A stretch of DNA of 12,455 nucleotides from JAVBOF01 sp031550915 (GTDB lineage Bacteria > Bacillota > Clostridia > Christensenellales > MGBC116941), in contig JAVBOF010000023.1 of NCBI GenBank assembly GCA_031550915.1, forward strand, positions 1-12,455, read 5' to 3'. The notes beneath the pieces were generated by a model. It had not been told where the DNA came from. It worked only from the letters and a program-made list of their open reading frames with translations, and did no database searches. Made by a program: the position numbers and the translations under genes. Positions 7,663-12,455 of the stretch are shown in pieces (position 1 is the first letter of the stretch; each line of letters starts with the position of its first letter).

Positions 7663-7691
7663 AATCTATAGGAAAAAATACTTTTTTTCAA
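7663..7691 (-). promoter_or_regulatory. Probable promoter of the E1-like gene
   Basis: On the minus strand TTGAAA (7686-7691) and TAGATT (7663-7668) are separated by 17 bases, about 35 bases before the ATG. An overlapping TATAGA would have a 15-base spacer. The spacing fits a sigma-A promoter. Confidence 0.5.
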
Positions 7692-7765
7692 GTGTGGCTT
7701 GTAATTTGGATGCCGTTCATTGAAGTATTAGTAAAAGTAGGAGTAGATTTATTTGCTGAATTATG

Positions 7766-7771
7766 TATAAT
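7766..7771 (+). promoter_or_regulatory. Candidate -10 element for the AceTr transporter gene
   Basis: A perfect TATAAT at 7766-7771 lies 45 bases before the start codon; no convincing -35 hexamer is seen 16-18 bases upstream. Immediately downstream, 7772-7786 is a near palindrome (arms AGTAA/TTACT, core TAACGTTA at 7774-7781) that could be an operator. The same core recurs just after this gene at 8374-8381. Confidence 0.45.
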
Positions 7772-7816
7772 AGTAACGTTATTACTTTATATAAAATGAA
7801 AAAGGAGCACTTATAC

Positions 7817-8371
7817 ATGAGTTCTGAAAAAACAATTGCGAATCCTGGCCCGCTTGGACTGCTGGGCTTTGGCATGACGACCGTGCTGTTAAACCTGCAC
7901 AATGCCGGAGTCCTGCCGCTATCGGTCGTTATCGTGTGCATGGGTTTTGCGCTGGGCGGACTGGCGCAGATAATTGCCGGCATCATGGAGTTTAAAAGCG
8001 GCAATACCTTCGGCGCGACGGCTTTCACGGCCTACGGCTGCTTCTGGTGGTCCCTTATAATTATCTGGGCAAAGCCTTCCTTTGCAACTGCCCCCGCAGA
8101 CGAAACATCAATGGGTTTCTACTTGCTGCTTTGGGCTATTTTTACGGCATTTATGTTTGTCGGAGCTTTGAAGCACAACACAATGACAAAGATCGTTTTT
8201 GGCACACTGACGATCCTCTTCCTGCTTCTTGCTATCGGAGATTTTTCTGGTGTAGCCTCTATAAAAGTTATTGCCGGAATAGTTGGTATAATTTGCGGAT
8301 GCAGCGCGATATATGCGGGACTTGGCCAGGTTGTGAACAACGAATATGGCAGGGAAGTCTGCAAGCTGTAG
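7817..8371 (+). CDS. AceTr (GPR1/FUN34/YaaH) family acetate/succinate transporter
   Basis: This 184-residue membrane protein has six hydrophobic segments and the family signature NPGPLGLLGFGMTT at its N-terminus (residues 9-22). Other family features are FALGGLAQIIAGIMEFKSGN (about 43-62), which follows the usual pattern GG..Q...G..E...GN, and FGATAFTAYGCFWW. Members such as SatP/YaaH carry acetate and succinate, usually with protons, across the cytoplasmic membrane. ATG 7817 was chosen because AAAGGAG (7801-7807) lies nine bases upstream and it begins just before the signature; an upstream in-frame ATG at 7763 overlaps the -10 element. The C-terminus NNEYGREVCKL is a variant of the usual NE.YGR.VLP ending. 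The gene lies between an AOR cluster and repair genes, without a visible terminator after it. Confidence 0.9.
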   Translation: MSSEKTIANPGPLGLLGFGMTTVLLNLHNAGVLPLSVVIVCMGFALGGLAQIIAGIMEFKSGNTFGATAFTAYGCFWWSLIIIWAKPSFATAPADETSMGFYLLLWAIFTAFMFVGALKHNTMTKIVFGTLTILFLLLAIGDFSGVASIKVIAGIVGIICGCSAIYAGLGQVVNNEYGREVCKL

Positions 8372-8406
8372 CATAACGTTACGGGCATATAATTGGGGAG
8401 CTGATT

Positions 8407-9072
8407 ATGAAATCGCTGGGCAATTCCTGGGACGGGTTTTTTGCAGAGGAGATAAAAAAGGACTATTACTTATCCTTGCGGGGATTTCTGAAGAGTGAAT
8501 ATAGCTCAAAGCGTGTTTATCCGCCGATGGATGACATTTATTCGGCTTTTAAGTCGGTCCCAATTGAAAAAATAAAAGTCGTTATTTTAGGGCAGGACCC
8601 ATACCATCAGCCGAATCAGGCTCATGGTATGGCCTTCTCTGTTTTACCGGGCATAAAGCCACCGCCTTCGCTCGTAAATATATACAAGGAGATCGAAGCC
8701 GACACCGGGGAAATGCCCAAAAAGGATGGATACCTTATGGACTGGGCGGAACAAGGAGTATTCTTGCTGAACGCCTGCCTTACCGTAGAATATAACAAGC
8801 CCAAATCCCACAACGGCAAAGGATGGGAAAGGCTCACGGACGAAGTAATATCCTATATTAGCAGGCATGATTCGCCGAAGGTTTTTATGCTTTGGGGCAG
8901 CGACGCAAAACGTAAATCTGAGCTGATAGACAACCCTTTGCATCTGGTTTTGCAAGCTGCGCATCCAAGCCCTTTCTCTGCGTATAACGGGTTTTTTGGC
9001 TGCAGGCACTTTTCAAAAGCCAATGGATTTCTTGTTAAAAACGGATTGGAGCCGATCAAATGGGGAAACTGA
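8407..9072 (+). CDS. ung: Uracil-DNA glycosylase (family 1)
   Basis: This enzyme removes uracil from DNA after cytosine deamination or dUTP misincorporation, starting base excision repair. All family-1 motifs are present in the 221 residues: the water-activating loop GQDPYH (62-67) with Asp64, AHGMAFSV (72-79), PPPSLVNIYKE (85-95), LLNACLTV (120-127) with the uracil-recognising Asn122, and the minor-groove loop HPSPFSA (186-192) with His186. The length is normal. GGGGAG at 8395-8400 is the ribosome binding site. Only 35 bases separate it from the transporter gene, with no terminator, so it may be read through from that promoter. The next glycosylase gene starts four bases after its stop. Confidence 0.97.
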   Translation: MKSLGNSWDGFFAEEIKKDYYLSLRGFLKSEYSSKRVYPPMDDIYSAFKSVPIEKIKVVILGQDPYHQPNQAHGMAFSVLPGIKPPPSLVNIYKEIEADTGEMPKKDGYLMDWAEQGVFLLNACLTVEYNKPKSHNGKGWERLTDEVISYISRHDSPKVFMLWGSDAKRKSELIDNPLHLVLQAAHPSPFSAYNGFFGCRHFSKANGFLVKNGLEPIKWGN

Positions 9073-9076
9073 GGAT

Positions 9077-9562
9077 ATGATATATCATACGATCGAACCT
9101 GTATTTGATAGCCGGTCCAAAGTGCTGATTTTGGGGACGATACCGTCACCGAAATCGCGCGAGTTTGGGTTTTATTATGCCCATCCCCAAAACCGGTTTT
9201 GGCGGATACTCGCGGAATTGTTCGGAGTGGATATTCCGGAAAGCATCGAAGAAAAAAAGGCATTGCTGCTAAAAAAACGGATAGCTCTATGGGATGTATT
9301 GAAATCGTGTGAAATAATCGGCGCGGATGATTCGAGTATACGTGAGCCGGTTGCGAATGACATTGCCTCAGTACTGTCCAAAACGCATATAAATGCTGTT
9401 TTTACAACGGGAGGCAAAGCCGCGACTTTGTATAAAAAACTTTGCCAAAAGCAAATCGGAATGGTTCCGTTGAATCTGCCTTCGACAAGCCCGGCAAACT
9501 GCAGGTATTACAGTTATTATGACCTTGTCAGGGCGTATTCGAAAATACTTGAATATTTGTGA
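9077..9562 (+). CDS. Hypoxanthine/deoxyinosine-DNA glycosylase (UDG superfamily, family 6 type)
   Basis: The 161-residue product belongs to the UDG superfamily. Motif 1 is LILGTIPSPKSREFGFYYA (17-35), continuing into HPQNRFW (36-42). Asn39 lies in this motif, which is characteristic of DNA-deoxyinosine glycosylases that remove hypoxanthine formed by adenine deamination. Motif 2 is LPSTSPAN (134-141), equivalent to HPSP in Ung. The frame is open back to 8996 inside ung, but ATG 9077 matches the usual family N-terminus and follows the ung stop by four bases. GGGGA (9062-9066) is ten bases upstream, and GAGG (9071-9074) seems too close. It is almost certainly co-transcribed with ung. A G:T/U mismatch glycosylase of the Mug type is the alternative, but the motif favours the deoxyinosine family. 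Confidence 0.88.
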   Translation: MIYHTIEPVFDSRSKVLILGTIPSPKSREFGFYYAHPQNRFWRILAELFGVDIPESIEEKKALLLKKRIALWDVLKSCEIIGADDSSIREPVANDIASVLSKTHINAVFTTGGKAATLYKKLCQKQIGMVPLNLPSTSPANCRYYSYYDLVRAYSKILEYL

Positions 9563-9593
9563 TATGTTGTTTCGTTTCAGATAGTATCACAAA
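9556..9593 (+). repeat. 9-bp inverted repeat across the glycosylase stop codon
   Basis: TTTGTGATA at 9556-9564 is exactly complementary to TATCACAAA at 9585-9593, with a 20-base loop. It includes the TGA stop at 9560-9562. It is followed by an A-rich rather than T-rich run, so it is not a standard intrinsic terminator; it may be a weak 3' hairpin or a protein-binding site. Confidence 0.45.
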
Positions 9594-9615
9594 AAATTAT
9601 ATTTTATAACTTAGG

Positions 9616-9649
9616 TATTGATTATCAAAAAATTATGCTATAATCAATA
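9616..9649 (+). promoter_or_regulatory. hppA promoter with extended -10, inside a 10-bp inverted repeat
   Basis: TTGATT (9618-9623) and TATAAT (9639-9644) are 15 bases apart, with TGC directly before TATAAT forming an extended -10 element. TATTGATTAT at 9616-9625 is exactly complementary to ATAATCAATA at 9640-9649, so a dyad with a 14-base centre covers both hexamers. Such a dyad is a plausible operator. The expected leader is about 25 bases. Confidence 0.65.
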
Positions 9650-9675
9650 TAACCTAATAATAAAGGAGTACTGAT

Positions 9676-11781
9676 ATGGTAGTCGAAAGTCTATACCTCT
9701 TGGCGCCAATCGGCGCTGTCCTGGCCTTAGTTTTTGCCTATATTCAGGGCAGAAGAGTTTTGAAAGCGGACGAAGGCCCGGAATCTATCAAAAAACTTTC
9801 CCTTGCCATCCGCAAAGGAGCGGGTGCATATCTCAAACGCCAATACGCGGGCGTCGCAATCTTTTTTGCTGCAATGTTTATTATCTTGGGAATTATGGCA
9901 TTATGTAAGATCCTCACACCTTTTGTTCCATTCGCATTTATAACCGGTGGTTTTTTCTCCGGTCTTTCCGGCTTTATTGGTATGAAGATTGCCACATATG
10001 CCAACGGCAGAACGACGCAGGCTTCGACAAAAAGCTTGAACTCTGGCCTGAGAGTTGCTTTCTCGGCTGGATCGGTTATGGGCTTCGTAGTTGTTGGGCT
10101 TGGCCTTCTGGATTTGGCAATTTGGTTTACACTATTGAAAAATGTTTTCTATGTGAACCTTGTCGGTGACGCGCAGATCACGGCGATATCCTCGGCTATG
10201 CTCACATTTGGAATGGGTGCTTCATCAATGGCCTTATTTGCCCGTGTTGGCGGCGGTATATTTACAAAAGCCGCGGACGTAGGCGCAGACCTGGTTGGTA
10301 AAGTTGAAGCCGGTATTCCGGAAGATGACGCCAGAAACCCCGCGACAATAGCGGATAACGTTGGCGACAACGTTGGCGACGTAGCCGGAATGGGCGCTGA
10401 CCTGTATGAATCATATGTTGGATCGATAGTTGCTACTATGGCTTTGGCAGTCGCTTCGGGGCTTGGATTTGCCGGCGCGGCGATACCGATGATCTTAGCC
10501 GCGGTTGGAACCATAGCTTCGATAATCGGCACCTTCTTTGTACGTACAAAAGAGAACATAAGCCAACGCGCCTTGTTGGCAGCATTGCGCACTGGAACCT
10601 ATATTGCTGCAGGGTTGATTGTAGTAGTAGCTATACCAATCGTATACTTTGTTTTGGGACCGGGAAATTTTGGCGTATATTTTGCGATAATTTCCGGTCT
10701 GTTGGCAGGCGTTATTATTGGCGCAGTTACAGAATACTACACATCCGATACATATAAGCCAACTAAGAAGCTATCGGATGCGGCCAAGACGGGGCCTGCC
10801 ACAATAATAATTTCTGGTATGTCGCTAGGAATGCTATCGACCGTTATACCTGTTATTGTCGTATGTGCATCGGTACTTGTCAGTTTCTTTGTAAGTGGAG
10901 GCGCGGCACATTACGAAATGGGATTGTACGGCGTTGGAATATCCGCAGTCGGGATGCTCTCTACGCTTGGTATAACGCTTGCGACGGACGCCTATGGCCC
11001 TGTTGCGGATAATGCGGGCGGTATCGCCCAGATGAGCCATCAGGATCCAATCGTTCGCGAACGTACTGACGCCCTAGATTCACTTGGCAACACCACTGCC
11101 GCTACAGGCAAGGGTTTTGCGATCGGTTCGGCGGCGTTGACAGCCCTGGCGCTTATAGTCGCCTATATCGATGAAGTAAAGATGAAACCGGGTTTTGAAT
11201 TTGATCCCGCCCAACTGGCTTTGAATAATCCCGAGGTTTTGATAGGCCTCTTCATTGGCGCGATGATACCGTTCCTGTTTGCGTCGCTTACTATGAGCGC
11301 CGTTGGAAGGGCAGCGCAAAGCATAGTGTATGAAGTGCGCAGGCAGTTCAAAGAGATATTGGGCATAATGGAGGGGACTGCGGAGCCTGAATATGCCAAA
11401 TGCGTTGCGCTCTGTACAAAAGCAGCACAGAAAGAGATGATCGCCCCGGCTTTGCTTGCGATAGTTGTTCCTATCGTAGTTGGACTCATACTTGGCGTAT
11501 ATGGCGTAGTCGGATTCCTTGCGGGTACGGTCATAACCGGGTTTGTGCTTGCGATAATGATGGCAAATGCAGGTGGCGCTTGGGATAACGCCAAAAAATA
11601 CATTGAAGCCGGCAACCATGGCGGACGCGGGAGCGAAGCGCATAAAGCCGGCGTTGTAGGCGACACTGTCGGCGATCCGTTCAAGGATACAGCCGGCCCA
11701 TCAATCAACATCCTTATTAAACTGACTTCGATGGTTTCCATCGTATTTGCAGGATTGATTGTAAACGTACATATACTTTAG
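9676..11781 (+). CDS. hppA: Membrane-bound ion-translocating pyrophosphatase (K+-dependent type, probably Na+-pumping)
   Basis: This integral membrane enzyme hydrolyses pyrophosphate and pumps Na+ or H+ outward. Its 701 residues and about 16 membrane segments are normal. Signature regions are DVGADLVGKVEAGIPEDDAR (201-220), DNVGDNVGDVAGMGADLYES (227-246) and GDTVGDPFKDTAGPSINIL (662-680). The determinant GNTTAATGKG (471-480) has Ala475 and Gly478, where K+-independent enzymes have Lys and Thr, so K+ activation is expected. The membrane Glu245 sits in DLYESY, as in K+-dependent and Na+-pumping enzymes rather than the plant-type DLFGSYAE; this favours Na+ pumping but does not exclude H+. AAAGGAG (9662-9668) is the ribosome binding site. 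The gene is monocistronic, between its own promoter and terminator. Confidence 0.97.
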   Translation: MVVESLYLLAPIGAVLALVFAYIQGRRVLKADEGPESIKKLSLAIRKGAGAYLKRQYAGVAIFFAAMFIILGIMALCKILTPFVPFAFITGGFFSGLSGFIGMKIATYANGRTTQASTKSLNSGLRVAFSAGSVMGFVVVGLGLLDLAIWFTLLKNVFYVNLVGDAQITAISSAMLTFGMGASSMALFARVGGGIFTKAADVGADLVGKVEAGIPEDDARNPATIADNVGDNVGDVAGMGADLYESYVGSIVATMALAVASGLGFAGAAIPMILAAVGTIASIIGTFFVRTKENISQRALLAALRTGTYIAAGLIVVVAIPIVYFVLGPGNFGVYFAIISGLLAGVIIGAVTEYYTSDTYKPTKKLSDAAKTGPATIIISGMSLGMLSTVIPVIVVCASVLVSFFVSGGAAHYEMGLYGVGISAVGMLSTLGITLATDAYGPVADNAGGIAQMSHQDPIVRERTDALDSLGNTTAATGKGFAIGSAALTALALIVAYIDEVKMKPGFEFDPAQLALNNPEVLIGLFIGAMIPFLFASLTMSAVGRAAQSIVYEVRRQFKEILGIMEGTAEPEYAKCVALCTKAAQKEMIAPALLAIVVPIVVGLILGVYGVVGFLAGTVITGFVLAIMMANAGGAWDNAKKYIEAGNHGGRGSEAHKAGVVGDTVGDPFKDTAGPSINILIKLTSMVSIVFAGLIVNVHIL

Positions 11782-11797
11782 AGCATACAGGATATTA

Positions 11798-11834
11798 CAG
11801 AGGAGCCGGATTGATGCCGGCTCCTTTGATGTTT
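11798..11834 (+). terminator. Intrinsic terminator of hppA
   Basis: AGGAGCCGG at 11801-11809 pairs perfectly with CCGGCTCCT at 11817-11825 around a seven-base loop. Three further pairs, one of them G-U, extend the stem to 11798 and 11828, and a T-rich stretch follows. Confidence 0.85.
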
Positions 11835-11911
11835 TAAAAGGCTTTTATATGCGTGTTTTTCGATGAATATCATTTATCAAAAAGCAAAACATATACTAAG
11901 GAGGTGAGAAA

Positions 11912-12049
11912 ATGCCAAAAGATTCGCAGCCAGATAAAAAGTACATAAGAAAGCAAAAAGCAAACAATCAAATACCGCTGACCGAAGAAAACAGGGATAC
12001 GGGCAACAATACCAAAAAGCAAAGCGCAGACAGGCAGCAAGGCGGTTGA
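11912..12049 (+). CDS. 45-residue K/Q/N-rich hydrophilic protein, unknown
   Basis: ATG 11912 is preceded by AAGGAGGTGA (11898-11907), a near-perfect match to the 16S rRNA 3' end, and the frame runs to TGA 12047-12049. The 45-residue product has no Cys, Trp, Phe or His and no membrane segment. It is rich in Lys, Gln, Asn and Asp (MPKDSQPDKKYIRKQKANN at the start) and ends in RQQGG, so it is probably disordered or nucleic-acid binding. I do not recognise a family. The composition recalls minor small acid-soluble spore proteins, but no signature supports that. The exceptional ribosome binding site is the main reason to call it a gene. No clear promoter was seen between the hppA terminator and this site. 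Confidence 0.6.
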   Translation: MPKDSQPDKKYIRKQKANNQIPLTEENRDTGNNTKKQSADRQQGG

Positions 12050-12075
12050 TTATTGTGATACGGTGACAAGTACAT

Positions 12076-12104
12076 TTGCATACGCCCTGCAGTTGTAATA
12101 AAAT
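12076..12104 (+). promoter_or_regulatory. Candidate promoter for the Cys-rich protein gene
   Basis: TTGCAT (12076-12081) and TAAAAT (12099-12104) are separated by 17 bases, about 30 bases before the start codon. The -10 matches five of six consensus positions; the -35 is weak. The spacing gives a short leader ending in the GGGGG ribosome binding site. Confidence 0.4.
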
Positions 12105-12133
12105 ATAAGCACAGAATATTTGGGGGTATGGAC

Positions 12134-12316
12134 ATGGGATGCATTAACACTAAAAAATGTACCTGTACATATAGCTGCCCGCGGCATGTAAAATGCTGCG
12201 AATGCGTTGAGTACCAACGTGATAAGAAGCAGATACCGGGATGTTTCTTTACAGGTTCGGGAGAAAAGAAATACGATAGGAGTATAAAGGCGTTTTTGGA
12301 GGATCAGCAGAACTGA
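12134..12316 (+). CDS. Small Cys-rich protein (DUF6485-like)
   Basis: The 60-residue product has eight cysteines at 3, 9, 11, 15, 21, 22, 24 and 37. They lie in the pattern C-x5-C-x-C-x3-C-x5-CC-x-C, then PGCFF, and the protein ends with KKYDRSIKAFLED. This layout, with PGCFF and the YDRSI helix, matches my memory of a small clostridial family of unknown function (DUF6485). The Cys spacing suggests a metal or iron-sulfur site, which is inference. ATG 12134 is seven bases after GGGGG (12122-12126). The in-frame ATG 12128 would leave only one base of spacing, though it cannot be excluded and would add MD. No partner gene is visible; the 45-residue gene lies 84 bases upstream. Confidence 0.75.
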   Translation: MGCINTKKCTCTYSCPRHVKCCECVEYQRDKKQIPGCFFTGSGEKKYDRSIKAFLEDQQN

Positions 12317-12446
12317 TATGCTTTTGATTTGGATTTTAAGCGGTTTCGATCATTGATATTTAAATTCAGGTATGTTACGATTTTTGTATACATATTCTTA
12401 CATTATCTAAGGATTAACCAAGTAAATCTAATTAAACGGAGCCCTT

Positions 12447-12452
12447 AGGAGG
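12447..12452 (+). promoter_or_regulatory. Ribosome binding site of a gene starting beyond the window
   Basis: AGGAGG at 12447-12452, three bases from the right edge, is a canonical site whose start codon would lie just outside. The rest of 12317-12446 is A/T-rich; I see no gene, clear terminator or convincing promoter in it. Confidence 0.5.
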
Positions 12453-12455
12453 TTT

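Noticed and set aside
7763..7816. ATG 7763 as start of the AceTr transporter, adding 18 residues
   Set aside because: It overlaps the TATAAT element and lacks a ribosome binding site; ATG 7817 has AAAGGAG and lies just before the family signature.
8388..8393. TATAAT just before ung as a promoter
   Set aside because: The transcript start would coincide with the ung ribosome binding site, and no -35 hexamer is present.
8996..9076. N-terminal extension of the second glycosylase into ung
   Set aside because: It only reflects an open frame within ung; the family N-terminus and the four-base gap favour ATG 9077.
11835..11847. TAAAAG-G-CTTTTA palindrome downstream of hppA
   Set aside because: It has a one-base centre and cannot form a hairpin; a short A/T palindrome is likely by chance next to the real terminator.
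11864..11898. Possible spore-type (sigma-G) promoter before the 45-residue gene: TGAATA and TATACTA
   Set aside because: The spacing of 22 bases is too long, and the transcript start would fall within the ribosome binding site.

Overview
The window looks like chromosome from an anaerobic, Clostridia-type Bacillota (inference). Supporting signs are moderate G+C, strong purine-rich ribosome binding sites, a tungsten-type aldehyde:ferredoxin oxidoreductase, a K+-dependent membrane pyrophosphatase, a short Cys-rich clostridial-type protein, and a partial gene resembling the small ACT-like proteins found near [FeFe]-hydrogenase systems. I cannot place it below class. No mobile element, phage gene, CRISPR array, tRNA or rRNA was seen.

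Layout. 1-175: 3' end of a small ACT-like protein. 176-338: leader region of the next operon, with a three-segment complementary arrangement and a 14-codon leader ORF. 339-4600: three-gene ABC export operon in the order ATPase, two-module FtsX/MacB-type permease, HlyD/MacA-type adaptor. 4601-4701: a good sigma-A promoter. 4702-6873: aldehyde:ferredoxin oxidoreductase (AOR) followed with no gap by a MoaD/ThiS-type ubiquitin-fold protein. A bidirectional terminator separates these from a convergent ThiF/MoeB-type E1 enzyme at 6942-7628 (minus strand). 7629-7816: divergent promoter region. 7817-8371: AceTr-family acetate/succinate transporter. 8407-9562: tightly linked uracil-DNA glycosylase and hypoxanthine(deoxyinosine)-DNA glycosylase genes. 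9563-9675: promoter with a 10-bp inverted repeat. 9676-11781: hppA pyrophosphatase with its own terminator. 11912-12316: two small genes, a 45-residue K/Q/N-rich unknown and a 60-residue Cys-rich protein (DUF6485-like). 12317-12455: no gene, but a ribosome binding site at the very end announces a gene just outside.

How they work together. The AOR, MoaD-like and E1-like genes plausibly form a tungsto-enzyme and cofactor-sulfur unit. The acetate transporter next door and the AOR, which interconverts acids and aldehydes, suggest a short organic acid theme; this is inference. The two glycosylases cover the two common hydrolytic deamination products in DNA, uracil and hypoxanthine. The pyrophosphatase conserves PPi energy as an ion gradient, as is common in energy-limited anaerobes.

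No wholly new system could be established. The least explained signal is the leader of the ABC export operon: one segment can pair with either an upstream copy or a copy touching the ribosome binding site of the first gene, while a short leader ORF runs through that segment. This resembles translational attenuation.
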